Source: Candidatus Gastranaerophilales bacterium
GTDB taxonomy: Bacteria > Cyanobacteriota > Vampirovibrionia > Gastranaerophilales > Gastranaerophilaceae
Direction: 5' to 3'
Assembly (NCBI GenBank): GCA_944325705.1
Contig: CALVBB010000003.1
Location: 59,352-123,351, forward strand
Length of the DNA: 64,000 bases
Part shown: positions 9,574-18,531 of the stretch, piece after piece
How the letters are laid out: every line of letters starts with the position of its first letter
How positions within the stretch are numbered: the stretch's first letter is position 1
Position numbers and translations under genes: made by a program
Notes under the pieces: model-generated
What the model was told of the DNA's origin: nothing
Database searches by the model: none
What the model saw: only the letters and a program-made list of their open reading frames with translations

Positions 9574-10239
9574 ATGATAAAAAAGGCTTTTACTTTAGCG
9601 GAGGTGCTGATAACACTCGGGATTATCGGAGTAGTTGCGGCAATGACGCTTCCTACAATAAATCAAAAAATTGATGCACGCGCCAACATGACGGCTTTAA
9701 AAAAGACTTATTCACTTTTACAGCAGGCAACCAACAGAGCAATTTCCGAACATGAAAACCCTATTTACTGGGGAATGGTTGACAACAATTCTGAAATAAC
9801 CGCAAAAGTTTACAGTTACTATAAGCCTTATTTTAACATGATGAGAGAATGCCCGAATACTCCCGGCTGCTGGGGGTATCCGATGAAATATTTAAAAGGA
9901 ACAACTTACTGGGCAGCACATAACACAAGCTGGCATCAGTACGCCTTCACACTGCCTGACGGGGTCAGCATTCTTATTGATATTTTTCCGGCAAGCCAGA
10001 TGCAGTCAGACTTCGGAATTAACAATGTAAACTATGACGCGGCAGTGTTTTTTGTGGATGTAAATTCCGAAAAGAATCCAAATCAGCTCGGGAAAGACGT
10101 TTTCTGCTTTGTTGTTACAGAAAGAGGTTTAATACCTGCAGGAAAAGACAGTACTGCAGACTGCTCCGAAAACGGCAATGGATACCAGTGTGTTTCCAGA
10201 ATAATTCAGGACGGCTGGACTATAAAGTACAAAATATAA
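9574..10239 (+). CDS. Type IV prepilin-like / pseudopilin protein
   Basis: The 221-residue protein begins with a short basic leader and the class III signal KKA|FTLAEVLITLGIIG, in which prepilin peptidase would cut before Phe and Glu5 is conserved. The helix is followed by a globular domain with several cysteines (for example CPNTPGC near residues 89-95, and C-terminal C residues), and by the segment VNSEKNPNQLGKDVF that recurs in other prepilin genes of the window. The cleavage site has Ala instead of the usual Gly. This is the only prepilin of the five here without a neighbouring DNA-binding protein. It is likely a minor pilin or secretion pseudopilin. Confidence 0.88.
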   Translation: MIKKAFTLAEVLITLGIIGVVAAMTLPTINQKIDARANMTALKKTYSLLQQATNRAISEHENPIYWGMVDNNSEITAKVYSYYKPYFNMMRECPNTPGCWGYPMKYLKGTTYWAAHNTSWHQYAFTLPDGVSILIDIFPASQMQSDFGINNVNYDAAVFFVDVNSEKNPNQLGKDVFCFVVTERGLIPAGKDSTADCSENGNGYQCVSRIIQDGWTIKYKI

Positions 10240-10264
10240 TCCGTTTCGACACGAAAATTTTGCA

Positions 10265-10297
10265 AAAAAGAACCGGCTTCAAAAACCGGTTCTTTTT
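10265..10297. terminator. Bidirectional terminator between the prepilin and lysS
   Basis: AAAAAGAACCGG and CCGGTTCTTTTT form a 12-base-pair stem with a 9-base loop and T-tracts on both strands. It serves the prepilin and the convergent lysS. Confidence 0.9.
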
Positions 10298-10324
10298 AAA
10301 TTGGGTCGTCACTGCGCAAACCAG

Positions 10325-11824
10325 TTAGTTCTTCTTTTTCAAAGTAGGGAAAGCAATGACATCACGTATTGACGGAGAATTTGTCAGAAGCATTACCAGA
10401 CGGTCAATACCAACGCCTAGCCCGCCCATAGGAGGTGCGCCGTGTTCCAGTGCGCAGATGTAATCTTCATCAATAGGCATAGCTTCCTCATCACCATTTG
10501 CTTTTGCCTGCATCTGTGCTTCAAATCTCATTCTCTGGTCAATAGGGTCTGTTAATTCGGAGAAGGCATTTGCGATTTCCCAGCCGTTAACACGGGTTTC
10601 AAAACGCTCTGTAAGTCTTTCATTATCTCTGTGAACTTTCGCAAGCGGAGATATATCACGTGGATAATCAATAATATGAACAGGCTGGATTAAGTGCGGT
10701 TCAACTTTTTCTTCAAAAATCAGGTCAATTACCTGTCCCCAGTTGTCGCATTCTTCAGGATTAATGCCAAGTGCTTTTGCTTTTGATTTTGCATCGTCAA
10801 GCGTGTAGCAGCTTGAAAAATCAACATTTGTATATTCTTTTATAGCACCGAGCATGGTTTTTCTATCCCAAGGCGGAGTTAAATCGATTTCGTTATCGCC
10901 ATAGGTAATCTTCATTGTACCGAGAACTTCCTGTGCTACAGTCGACACAAGATTTTCTGTCAAAACCATCATTTCGTTATAATCAACGTAAGCCTGATAA
11001 AGTTCCATCATTGTGAACTCAGGGTTGTGGCGAATGTCTATACCTTCGTTTCTGAAGCTTCTGTTAATTTCAAAAATCTTTTCGCTCAAGCCGCCTACCA
11101 TAAGTCTTTTCAGGTAAAGTTCCGGCGCAATTCTCAGGAACATGTCCATATCAAGAGTATTATGGTGAGTAATAAAAGGTCTTGCGTTAGCGCCGCCTGC
11201 CTGCGGGTGAAGCATCGGTGTTTCAACTTCCAGAAATCCCTGTTTTGTCAGGTATTCTCTGATTTTCTGAATAATCAAACTTCTTGTTCTGAAAGTTTTT
11301 CTGACATCTTCATTCACAATCATATCAACATAGCGCTGGCGGTAGCGGGTTTCAACGTCAGTAAGCCCGTGGAATTTTTCCGGAAGCGGAAGAAGCGATT
11401 TTGATAAAAGCTTCAATGATGTTGATTTTATTGAAAGTTCCCCGCGCGGAGTTCTTCTGATTGTGCCGGTAAAGCCGACAATATCGCCTATATCAATAAG
11501 TTTAAGTATTTTCATCTGCTCTTCGGAAAGATTTTCTTTATGAGAAAAAATCTGAATTTTGCCGGAAGCGTCCATCAAATCAATAAACATCCCGGTGTTT
11601 CTTATTGCCATAACACGTCCGGCAACAGAATAAACATCCTCGGTTTCCTCACCTGCCGGAAGGTCTTTGTATTTTTCCTGCAAATCTGCAGCGTCAGCGT
11701 TTTTGTCGAACACGTAAGGATACGGATTAACGCCTTTATCAGCAAGATCGGCAAGTTTTTGGATTCTTGTCTGTCTTATCTGGTCTATAGCCGAATTCGG
11801 CTCGTGAACGGTTTGTTGTGTCAT
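10325..11824 (-). CDS. lysS: Lysyl-tRNA synthetase, class II
   Basis: LysS charges tRNA-Lys. The 499-residue protein has an N-terminal OB-fold anticodon domain (residues about 60-150, VAGRVMAIRNTGMFIDL) and a class II catalytic core: motif 2 around FRNEGIDIRHNPEFTMME, and motif 3 GLGVGIDRLVMLL near the C-terminus. Length matches bacterial LysRS. AAGGAAG precedes the ATG. It is a single gene; a structured inverted-repeat locus lies between it and recF. Confidence 0.97.
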   Translation of the reverse strand: MTQQTVHEPNSAIDQIRQTRIQKLADLADKGVNPYPYVFDKNADAADLQEKYKDLPAGEETEDVYSVAGRVMAIRNTGMFIDLMDASGKIQIFSHKENLSEEQMKILKLIDIGDIVGFTGTIRRTPRGELSIKSTSLKLLSKSLLPLPEKFHGLTDVETRYRQRYVDMIVNEDVRKTFRTRSLIIQKIREYLTKQGFLEVETPMLHPQAGGANARPFITHHNTLDMDMFLRIAPELYLKRLMVGGLSEKIFEINRSFRNEGIDIRHNPEFTMMELYQAYVDYNEMMVLTENLVSTVAQEVLGTMKITYGDNEIDLTPPWDRKTMLGAIKEYTNVDFSSCYTLDDAKSKAKALGINPEECDNWGQVIDLIFEEKVEPHLIQPVHIIDYPRDISPLAKVHRDNERLTERFETRVNGWEIANAFSELTDPIDQRMRFEAQMQAKANGDEEAMPIDEDYICALEHGAPPMGGLGVGIDRLVMLLTNSPSIRDVIAFPTLKKKN

Positions 11825-11907
11825 ATTTAATACTTCCTTATATTTTTAGTGTAACTCTCACTAAAATAGTAACACAAAAATATAATATATTTCACATAAA
11901 GAATGGC

Positions 11908-12064
11908 GAGGGAGGGAAAATATATAAATTTAACCTAACGGAAAGAACAGCCGGTGTTAAGCGAAACATATTCAATAGCAGGTGCTGTCTCTGCTTCGGG
12001 TTGAACTTTTTACATCCGGCTAGTGATTGTAGTTCGAGGTAAATTTATATATTTTCCCTTCCTC
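11908..12064. ncRNA. Candidate structured RNA or short inverted-repeat element
   Basis: A 27-28 base-pair terminal helix joins 11908-11936 and 12037-12064 with one bulged base and one G-T pair. Inside are a second helix (AGCCGG with CCGGCT) and an apical helix (TTCAAT-AGCAG with CTGCT...TTGAA). The whole 157 bases fold on paper into one long rod with internal loops, a shape like 6S RNA, but I cannot match its conserved sequence. A TATAAT at 11881 would fit plus-strand transcription. A MITE with long terminal inverted repeats is the alternative. The strand is not settled. Confidence 0.4.
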
Positions 12065-12105
12065 ACCTATTACAAACAGGTCTGCTGCGTAAATGAATGA
12101 ATATT

Positions 12106-13209
12106 TTATTTAATAGCCCCGTTTTCGATTTTGTAGATTTTAACGTCTTTTAAAAATTCATCCTCAAATAAAACTGTATCAACCGAGGTTATAATTGTCT
12201 GCGTTCTGTCGTTTATGGATTTCAAAAGATAATTCTGCCTTATGTCGTCAAGTTCTGCAAGAACGTCATCAAGAAGCAGAACCGGTTCATCTCCAGTTTT
12301 GTCTGTGATAATATCAAGTTCGGATAGCTTAAGCGCGAGGACAATTGTCCTTTGCTGCCCCTGTGAAGCAAATTTCGTTGCCTCGTTTCCGTTTATATAA
12401 AAAATTATATCGTCCCTGTGCGGCCCGACACAAGATTGCGCGCGCCTTATTTCCTCAATCCGCCTTTCTTCAAGCGATTGCTTGAATTTATCTACAATTT
12501 GCTCAAGCTCGCCCTCTCCGTCCAAAAAAGAACATTCATATTCTATTTTTAAATCCTCAGTCTCACTTATAATCCTGTGTTTCTCCTTTGCAATTCTTTC
12601 TATCTCTTTGAGGAATTTCTTGCGCAGAAAAATAATGTTGCTTCCGGTTATGACAAGCTGTTCATTGTAAACTTCCAGCAAAGTTTCATTAAGAGTATTT
12701 CCTTTTGCTAAATCTTTTAAGAAATTATTTTTCTGAATACGGATTTTATCATACTTAGAAAGCCTGTCATCGTAAGCCGGATAAATCTGGGAAATTGCTC
12801 TATCCAGCCAGTCGCGTCTGTCTGACGGGTTCCCGCGGAGTAAAAGCAGGTCTGAAGTCGAAAAAAGAACTGTTTTTAATACGGATTTAAAATCTTTCGG
12901 GCGGCTTTTAACCCCGTTAATCTTAAGTTCGCGGGCTTTGTCTTTTGTATAAATGTAGCCGAGGCTTATTTCAGTATCCGCTTTTATAATATCTGCATCA
13001 ATTTCAGTTCTTTCAGTGTCAAAATTGATAAGTTCAATATTATTAGAGGTACGCGGACTTTTGAGGGTTGAGAGAAAATAAATACTCTCAAGAATATTAG
13101 TCTTTCCCTGTGCGTTTTTGCCGATAATAAGTATTTTACCGCCGGATAAATCCAGCTCTATGTTCCGGCAGTTTCTGTAATCCGTAAGTTTAACATTTAT
13201 CAGCTTCAT
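12106..13209 (-). CDS. recF: DNA replication and repair protein RecF
   Basis: RecF is an SMC-like ATPase that loads RecA at gaps through RecOR. The 367-residue protein has Walker A GKNAQGKTN at residues 30-38, the ABC signature region FASQGQQRT and Walker B LLLDDVLAELD. The frame is open to 13386, but the sequence beyond 13209 is not RecF-like, and MKLINVKLTDYRN is a typical RecF start. There is no Shine-Dalgarno sequence; TATAAT ends 6 bases before the ATG, pointing to a leaderless message. The neighbours differ from the dnaA-dnaN-recF order of many bacteria. Confidence 0.95.
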   Translation of the reverse strand: MKLINVKLTDYRNCRNIELDLSGGKILIIGKNAQGKTNILESIYFLSTLKSPRTSNNIELINFDTERTEIDADIIKADTEISLGYIYTKDKARELKINGVKSRPKDFKSVLKTVLFSTSDLLLLRGNPSDRRDWLDRAISQIYPAYDDRLSKYDKIRIQKNNFLKDLAKGNTLNETLLEVYNEQLVITGSNIIFLRKKFLKEIERIAKEKHRIISETEDLKIEYECSFLDGEGELEQIVDKFKQSLEERRIEEIRRAQSCVGPHRDDIIFYINGNEATKFASQGQQRTIVLALKLSELDIITDKTGDEPVLLLDDVLAELDDIRQNYLLKSINDRTQTIITSVDTVLFEDEFLKDVKIYKIENGAIK

Positions 13210-13215
13210 TCTTAA

Positions 13216-13221
13216 ATTATA
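13216..13221 (-). promoter_or_regulatory. -10 element of recF (leaderless layout)
   Basis: TATAAT on the minus strand ends 6 bases upstream of the recF ATG. Transcription starting about 7 bases downstream would begin at or next to the start codon. Confidence 0.55.
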
Positions 13222-13316
13222 CTTCAAACAAATGATTATTTTTTTCAGGAATTGTAGAAAATAATAAATATACCCTTTTATAACGGGGAATTTATAACTA
13301 AAACAAGAGGACGGTA

Positions 13317-13568
13317 ATGTTACCAATAATATCAGAGGAAATAGCGGCATCAACATTTTCGGAAGTTTTTCAGGATATGCCTGCATGGCGCAAAAAAATG
13401 ATACATTATATTAAAGATGAAAATCCTGAAATTAATACGGCAATAATTGAGGCGGCAAATAATTCTGATCTGGATCCGAAAGCCGTTGCTCTTGGAGCAT
13501 ATATGACTTACAGATTGTTAGAGTTAGCGATGAAAGAAGCAGATGCTATGATGAATTTTTCGGAATAG
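13317..13568 (+). CDS. Small conserved-looking protein upstream of pilT
   Basis: The 83-residue, acidic, helix-rich protein is 20 bases upstream of pilT on the same strand, with a good GAGGACGG ribosome site. It has no signal peptide or membrane segment. Methionines and alanines are frequent in the C-terminal helix. Its place at the head of the pilT transcript suggests a role in pilus function or its control, but this is inference only. I do not recognise the family. Confidence 0.7.
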   Translation: MLPIISEEIAASTFSEVFQDMPAWRKKMIHYIKDENPEINTAIIEAANNSDLDPKAVALGAYMTYRLLELAMKEADAMMNFSE

Positions 13569-13588
13569 CGCAGATAAGGTGGTAATAG

Positions 13589-14665
13589 ATGGCAATGGAA
13601 ATTAGTGAACTTTTAGAAAAATTAGTAAAAGAAGGCGGCAGCGACTTGCATATATCAAGTAATCTTCCGCCTGCAATCCGTGTGGACGGCAAATTGAAAC
13701 GTATGGATTATCCGCCGCTATCTCCGGATGAGGTTGAACAGCTTCTGTTTCCAATGCTTTCAAATGAACAGCGCAGACGTCTTGAACAGGAATGGGAACT
13801 TGACTTTTCTTACGGTATTGAAGGATTAAGCCGTTTCAGGGTTAACTTTTACAAAGATAAAGGCAACTATGCGGCAGCTTTCCGTACAATTACATCTCAG
13901 GTTCCTTCTTTTGACAAATTAGGCCTGCCGGATATTGTCAGAACAACTGCAGAAAAACCAAGAGGGCTTATTCTAGTAACAGGGCCTACAGGTTCGGGTA
14001 AATCAACAACTCTTGCAGCAATGATTGACTACATCAATTCAACAAAAGCGGAACATATCCTGACAATTGAGGACCCTATAGAATTTGTGCATACCTCAAA
14101 ATCAAGTATTATCCACCAGCGTGAACTCGGGATGGATACAAGATCTTTTGCAAACGCTCTGAAATCCGCACTCCGTGAAGACCCTGATATTATTCTGGTA
14201 GGTGAGATGCGTGACCACGAAACAATTGCACTGGCACTGACAGCAGCTGAAACAGGCCACTTAGTTTTCGGAACCCTGCACACCTCATCAGCTTCACAAA
14301 CTATTGACCGTATCATCGACGTATTCCCTGAAGGTCAGCAGCAGCAGATTAGGGTTCAGCTTGCAAACTCTCTTGTGGCGGTATTCTCGCAAACTCTTCT
14401 TCCTAAGGTGCAGCCTGACGGAACTAAAAAAGGCCGTGTTATGGCGCAGGAAATTATGCTCGTAACCCCTGCAATTGCGAACCTTGTCAGAGAATCAAAA
14501 GCCGCCCAGATTTATTCGACAATTCAGATGAATCAGGGCATGGGCATGCAAACACTTGAAATGGCTCTTGCAAACCTCTACAAACAAAACCTTATTACAC
14601 TTGAGGATGCCCTGAGTAAAACATCTAGACCAGAAGAACTTAAACGTATGATAAATATTAAATAA
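13589..14665 (+). CDS. pilT: Twitching motility ATPase PilT
   Basis: PilT is the cytoplasmic hexameric ATPase that retracts type IV pili. The 358 residues show the N-terminal PAS-like domain (GGSDLHISSNLPP), Walker A GPTGSGKST at 132-140, the Asp box TIEDPIEFVH, Walker B around EDPDIILVGEMRD and the His box GHLVFGTLHT, and a C-terminal AIANLVRESK motif typical of PilT rather than PilB. It is the best evidence in the window that the prepilin-like proteins could feed a functional type IV pilus. GGTGG precedes the ATG. Confidence 0.96.
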   Translation: MAMEISELLEKLVKEGGSDLHISSNLPPAIRVDGKLKRMDYPPLSPDEVEQLLFPMLSNEQRRRLEQEWELDFSYGIEGLSRFRVNFYKDKGNYAAAFRTITSQVPSFDKLGLPDIVRTTAEKPRGLILVTGPTGSGKSTTLAAMIDYINSTKAEHILTIEDPIEFVHTSKSSIIHQRELGMDTRSFANALKSALREDPDIILVGEMRDHETIALALTAAETGHLVFGTLHTSSASQTIDRIIDVFPEGQQQQIRVQLANSLVAVFSQTLLPKVQPDGTKKGRVMAQEIMLVTPAIANLVRESKAAQIYSTIQMNQGMGMQTLEMALANLYKQNLITLEDALSKTSRPEELKRMINIK

Positions 14666-14717
14666 GATTCAAAAAGAAGTTTTTTGAAAAAAGGCTCTTT
14701 TCGAGTTATATAACAGT

Positions 14718-14752
14718 TTACTGCCCGCTCCTGCTATATCAGTAGCGGGTAA
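14718..14752 (+). terminator. Weak hairpin downstream of pilT
   Basis: CCCGCT and AGCGGG pair across a 14-base loop, with flanking TTAC/GTAA extension. There is no clean T-run, so termination is uncertain. Confidence 0.35.
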
Positions 14753-14836
14753 TTTAATGAAATTTAAAAAATTTTTGAACAATTTTAAAATTAAATCGTT
14801 ATATACATGTACGATTTAATTTTAAAGGAGCGGAAT

Positions 14837-15208
14837 ATGGCTGATGAAGAAATTAAAAACACTGAAACAGAAGAAAGAAAATGTTTCGGGTTAAAAGAAA
14901 AAGATGTTTTAAAATTTGTTATGCCCTGTGTAACCTCATTTATCGGATGTATTCTTGCGCTTGCAGTATACGCTTCACTTGCGGGGAAACCTCCGCTTCC
15001 GCCAAGGCACTGTCCTCCGCCTCCCTCATGCCAGCGAATGGAAATGCCAAATCATTACGGGCATCATTATTACAGACACCATAGAGGCGAATTCAAAAAG
15101 CATCATCCCGATTTCAGAAAGGACAAATTTTCAAAACATAATAATGATATAAAAGCGAAAAAACCTCCTATTTCCGAAGCTAAAAGCACCCCTGAGAAAA
15201 AAGACTAA
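14837..15208 (+). CDS. Single-pass membrane protein with His/Pro-rich tail
   Basis: The 123-residue protein has an acidic N-terminus, one transmembrane segment at about residues 33-50 (FVMPCVTSFIGCILALAVYA) and a tail rich in Pro, His, Tyr, Lys and Arg. Short runs there include HCPPPPSC and NHYGHHYYRHHRG, which could bind metal ions. I start at 14837 because AAGGAG lies 7-8 bases before; the longer frame from 14807 has no ribosome site. Orientation and function are unknown. A strong terminator follows. Confidence 0.7.
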   Translation: MADEEIKNTETEERKCFGLKEKDVLKFVMPCVTSFIGCILALAVYASLAGKPPLPPRHCPPPPSCQRMEMPNHYGHHYYRHHRGEFKKHHPDFRKDKFSKHNNDIKAKKPPISEAKSTPEKKD

Positions 15209-15230
15209 CTAACTATCTTTTCATCATTTA

Positions 15231-15267
15231 TGTATCGCCGGTATTTTATATCAGCGATACATTTTTT
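15231..15267 (+). terminator. Terminator of the His-rich membrane protein gene
   Basis: TGTATCGC and GCGATACA form an 8-base-pair stem followed by six T. It overlaps the 3' end of the convergent yraN gene. Confidence 0.75.
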
Positions 15268-15596
15268 ATGTGATTAATTTTAACGTCCGGTTTCAACGTA
15301 ATTCCTATCACATCAACCCTGTAATTTTTGACGCTGTGTTCTGCAATATAATACTGCACGCCTTTTAAAATATTTTGCATTTTTGTCTGCGTAATTGCCT
15401 CGAGAGGGGTTCCGTAATCATTTGTCCTGCGGGTTTTAACCTCGACAAACACCACTGTACTTTTATGCTGTGCAACAATATCCAGTTCACAAAACCTTGA
15501 GTAGTGTTTGTTTCTCTCAAGAATTGTGTAACCGTTTTTCTCCAAATATCTGCAGGCTAAATCTTCTCCCGCTCCGCCGAATTTTCTGTTATTCAC
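15246..15596 (-). CDS. yraN: YraN-family (UPF0102) nuclease-like protein
   Basis: The 116-residue protein shows the family motifs GEDLACRYLEKNGYTIL, the PD-(D/E)xK-like core ELDIVA...VFVEVKTR with Glu38/Asp39 and the Glu-x-Lys pair, and a C-terminal VRVDVI-like strand. YraN is widespread and poorly understood, related to Holliday-junction resolvases. Its start codon overlaps the queF stop by 4 bases, so it is translated from the same mRNA as queF. Confidence 0.9.
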   Translation of the reverse strand: MNNRKFGGAGEDLACRYLEKNGYTILERNKHYSRFCELDIVAQHKSTVVFVEVKTRRTNDYGTPLEAITQTKMQNILKGVQYYIAEHSVKNYRVDVIGITLKPDVKINHIKNVSLI

Positions 15597-16492
15597 TGCT
15601 TAATCCCACACCTTGCAAACTTTGTAATATCAATAAGATCTTTTTCCGGCTGAATGGAACAGTTTTTGCTGCGGCGCACAGGAGATATATCAATACCGCC
15701 CCTGCGGGTGTACAGAGCGGAAACAAACAATTCATCCCCTTTATTTAAAATATCAGAAAGACGCTTAAATATCATCTCACAGCATTCTTCGTGAAAATGA
15801 AACTCGGAGCGGAACGATACAAGATATTTAACAAGACTGCTTTCAAGAATATGTTTAGCGGATTTGTAATATATAAACGCATCTCCGAAATCAGGCTGGT
15901 GTGTAACCCTGCAGTTTGAACGCAGAGAATCAAATTTCAGATAATATGATTTTACCTCTCCGTTTTCCTCAGTTTGAAGAAGTTCTGGCGCTTCTTTGAA
16001 ATATTCTATCTTAACTGAATTTTCATCAACAAAATCCATTATATTCAGGAATTCAGAAAAAATATTTACACGCTCTGCATCGTTATCAAGAAATTCTGCG
16101 GTTAGCGTGGTTTTAAGGGTATTGCCCAGATCATTTTCTATAAGTTTTTTGCACTCGGCAAGACAATTCTCCGCAGTATCACCGAATTTTGACATATTAA
16201 AAGAATTCAAGTAGAGCTTTAAAGATTTTGACTCCACTATAAAATCACTTTCACAGGAGTATCGGAGCTTCAAAACTCTTGTAACCGGCATTCCGTACCT
16301 GGTAAGCGCCGAAAATTCATAAGCATGCCAGACATCAACCCCTTCAAACGGAAGTTTTTCCGGATTAATCCCGTAGCGCAAACGGTTTTCTGCCCGAGGA
16401 ACAGCAACAGGCAAATCAGGATTATAAGTTTCTGCACCGTCTGTTTTTTTACCGAGGAATTTTGATGCTGTTTTGTCCGTGATATTTGTCAT
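15593..16492 (-). CDS. queF: NADPH-dependent 7-cyano-7-deazaguanine reductase
   Basis: QueF reduces preQ0 to preQ1 in queuosine synthesis. The 299-residue protein is the long (E. coli-type) form with both tunnel-fold halves. It carries ESKSLKLYL at residues 87-95 and the nucleophile motif SNCRVTHQP with Cys194, and ends with YTRRGGIDISP. It lies 15 bases after the transporter gene at 16508 and overlaps yraN, so the three probably form one transcript. Other queuosine genes are not in the window. Confidence 0.93.
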   Translation of the reverse strand: MTNITDKTASKFLGKKTDGAETYNPDLPVAVPRAENRLRYGINPEKLPFEGVDVWHAYEFSALTRYGMPVTRVLKLRYSCESDFIVESKSLKLYLNSFNMSKFGDTAENCLAECKKLIENDLGNTLKTTLTAEFLDNDAERVNIFSEFLNIMDFVDENSVKIEYFKEAPELLQTEENGEVKSYYLKFDSLRSNCRVTHQPDFGDAFIYYKSAKHILESSLVKYLVSFRSEFHFHEECCEMIFKRLSDILNKGDELFVSALYTRRGGIDISPVRRSKNCSIQPEKDLIDITKFARCGIKQ

Positions 16493-16507
16493 TAAAAGTT
16501 GTCCTGA

Positions 16508-17830
16508 TTATGCTATATCTTCATAGGCCTGCGGATTATTGAGAAGGTCGTAATTAATCTCATTTTCATTATCTGCAATAGCCGCAACAACAACAGCATC
16601 CGATGTCACGTTCACAAGAGTTCTCATCATATCTGTAACCCTCTCGATTGTAAACAGGAACGCAAAACCTGCCACAAGCTGCTCAGGACTTAAGCCCATT
16701 CCGTTAAGTATAAGCGCGATTGTAATCAGACCTGCCCCAGGAATACCGGCACATGTTGAAGATGCAATAATTGCAAGCAGCGCAATCTGAATTACAAGGA
16801 ACGGAGTTAACGCAACCCCGTAAGCCTGCGCAAGGAATATAACAGCAACTGTCTGCAGCAAAGCTGTTCCGTCCATATTCAAAGTCGCACCGAGCGGAAG
16901 CACAAAGCTTGAAATCTTATGGGAAATGCCTCTTTTCTCGCAGCATGCAATCGTTAATGGCAATGTTGCCGACGAACTTGCAGTTCCGAATGCAACCATC
17001 ATTGCCTCTGCCACTGCGGAATATAAAATCCAGACATTTACCTTTGAGAAGAATTTCAAAAAGAGCGGATATACAACAAACAGCTGTAGTAAAAATCCTA
17101 TTGCCAGCACCCCGAAGTATTTTGAAATACTCATAAATATATCTATACCGAAGCTGGAAACAGCAGATGCTGTCAGGGCAAAAACACCCGGTGCAGCAAG
17201 AAACATAATCCAGTCTGTAATTTTCATAGTCGCAGCAAAAACGGATTCAAAGAACGACACAATCGGTCTGTTCACATCTCCCACTTTCGCCAGCGCTATT
17301 GCAAATATCACAACAAACACAATTATCGCAACCATATTGCCGTGCGCAAGCGCATTCAGCGGATTGCTCGGAATAAAGTCAAGGAAAATATTCAAAATAT
17401 TACCCTGCTGCTGGGCCATAGCTGTTGAAACAGCCGCCTGAACCTCGCTTGCAGAATTTGCAGCAATATAATGAGCGGCCCCGAGCCCCGGCTTAAATAT
17501 AAGAGCAAGCAATGCACCGATTGCAACAGCTACAGTTGTGATAATTCCGTAATACAAAATCATTTTGGAACCGAATTTGCCGAGCTGTTTGTTGTCGCCC
17601 ACACTTGTTATACCGATTACTATTGCTGATACAACGAGCGGTATCACGACCATCTGAATTAATCTTATGAAAACCTGTCCTATAAATATCAAAAGAGTAT
17701 TGATAAACGGGAAATTATGGCCATGCAGAAATATGCCTACCAGAATACCGGCTATAATACCGAAAAAAATGTGCCAGTTTCGTTTTATACCCAATCCCAG
17801 CGCAATAAGTATCTGCATGTGTAATTTCAT
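16508..17830 (-). CDS. Dicarboxylate/amino acid:cation symporter (DAACS family)
   Basis: This is a 440-residue multi-pass inner-membrane protein of the GltP/DctA type, which imports glutamate, aspartate or C4-dicarboxylates with protons or sodium. It shows the family's Ser-rich hairpin AFGTASSSATLPLT and the substrate/cation motif LGATLNMDGTAL in the second half. The exact substrate cannot be told from the sequence. AGAGGATAG precedes the ATG. It heads the queF-yraN run. Confidence 0.92.
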   Translation of the reverse strand: MKLHMQILIALGLGIKRNWHIFFGIIAGILVGIFLHGHNFPFINTLLIFIGQVFIRLIQMVVIPLVVSAIVIGITSVGDNKQLGKFGSKMILYYGIITTVAVAIGALLALIFKPGLGAAHYIAANSASEVQAAVSTAMAQQQGNILNIFLDFIPSNPLNALAHGNMVAIIVFVVIFAIALAKVGDVNRPIVSFFESVFAATMKITDWIMFLAAPGVFALTASAVSSFGIDIFMSISKYFGVLAIGFLLQLFVVYPLFLKFFSKVNVWILYSAVAEAMMVAFGTASSSATLPLTIACCEKRGISHKISSFVLPLGATLNMDGTALLQTVAVIFLAQAYGVALTPFLVIQIALLAIIASSTCAGIPGAGLITIALILNGMGLSPEQLVAGFAFLFTIERVTDMMRTLVNVTSDAVVVAAIADNENEINYDLLNNPQAYEDIA

Positions 17831-17950
17831 ATTCTATCCTCTTAATTTTTCTATAATTATTACTTAACTTGTTTATTATACAACACAGGGCGTCAAATTT
17901 CAAACAAGATTTGAAAAATCCGATAAAAAATCAATCAGAAAATGGAGATT

Positions 17951-18502
17951 TTATTTATAAATTTTCCGCAGCGCTTCAATATCTTTTGCTGTTATTTTCG
18001 AGTTTTTCAAATCCAGCTTCTTGCTCATAACACTATCTTTATCATCAACATATTCAATACCGAGAGCCCGTCCCACAGCCTGCAAAGCTATTGCATAAAG
18101 TTCATCCTCAGTATATTTTTTTGAATGTTCGTCGGCTGTGCGTATTCTTACAGTTACCCTGTAATAATAATCAGAAACAACGGAATCCTCCTTATGGGAT
18201 GAAAATCCTGTCTTATATATATCGTAATTTATATCGTAATACTGACCGGCAGCAAGCGTACGTATAAATTCAACAGTAATATGAGCACCGCGTCTTTGAG
18301 CCGGACGGGAGCCTCCTTTGAATTTTAAAACACCGCTTCCTGCACTCTGCCACGCATCAAAAGCCTGCTGTACCACGGCAGCTTCCGGTACAGGCTGATA
18401 ATATATTGTCAACGGCATTAATCTCCAGCGCGGACTTCCTGCGGCAAAAGCGCCGACCGCACTAAAAAGAATTATAAAAATAGTGATTATTATTTTTTTC
18501 AC
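17951..18502 (-). CDS. Secreted matrixin-like protein lacking the zinc site
   Basis: The 183-residue protein has a signal peptide (residues 1-20, ending AFA) followed by a matrixin-type opening: PRW...MPLTIYY and VVQQAFDAWQ at 44-52. The region that in matrixins would read HExGHxLGxxH reads QAVGRALGIEY (141-151): the three zinc His become Gln, Arg and Tyr, and the catalytic Glu becomes Ala. The following Met-turn SVMS (157-160) remains. So the fold is probably kept but the protease is predicted to be dead. It starts at GTG with a GAGGAG site and has a paralog 29 bases upstream at 18532. Confidence 0.78.
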   Translation of the reverse strand: MKKIIITIFIILFSAVGAFAAGSPRWRLMPLTIYYQPVPEAAVVQQAFDAWQSAGSGVLKFKGGSRPAQRRGAHITVEFIRTLAAGQYYDINYDIYKTGFSSHKEDSVVSDYYYRVTVRIRTADEHSKKYTEDELYAIALQAVGRALGIEYVDDKDSVMSKKLDLKNSKITAKDIEALRKIYK

Positions 18503-18531
18503 TGCCTGCTCCTCTTATAAAAACAAATTTT

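Noticed and set aside
11908..12064. SRP RNA or tRNA-like gene
   Set aside because: The SRP core motif and tRNA arms are not present; only the rod-like shape is clear.
13210..13386. 59-residue N-terminal extension of RecF
   Set aside because: The extension is not RecF-like, overlaps the divergent gene at 13317, and RecF normally starts MKLxxLxLxxYRN.
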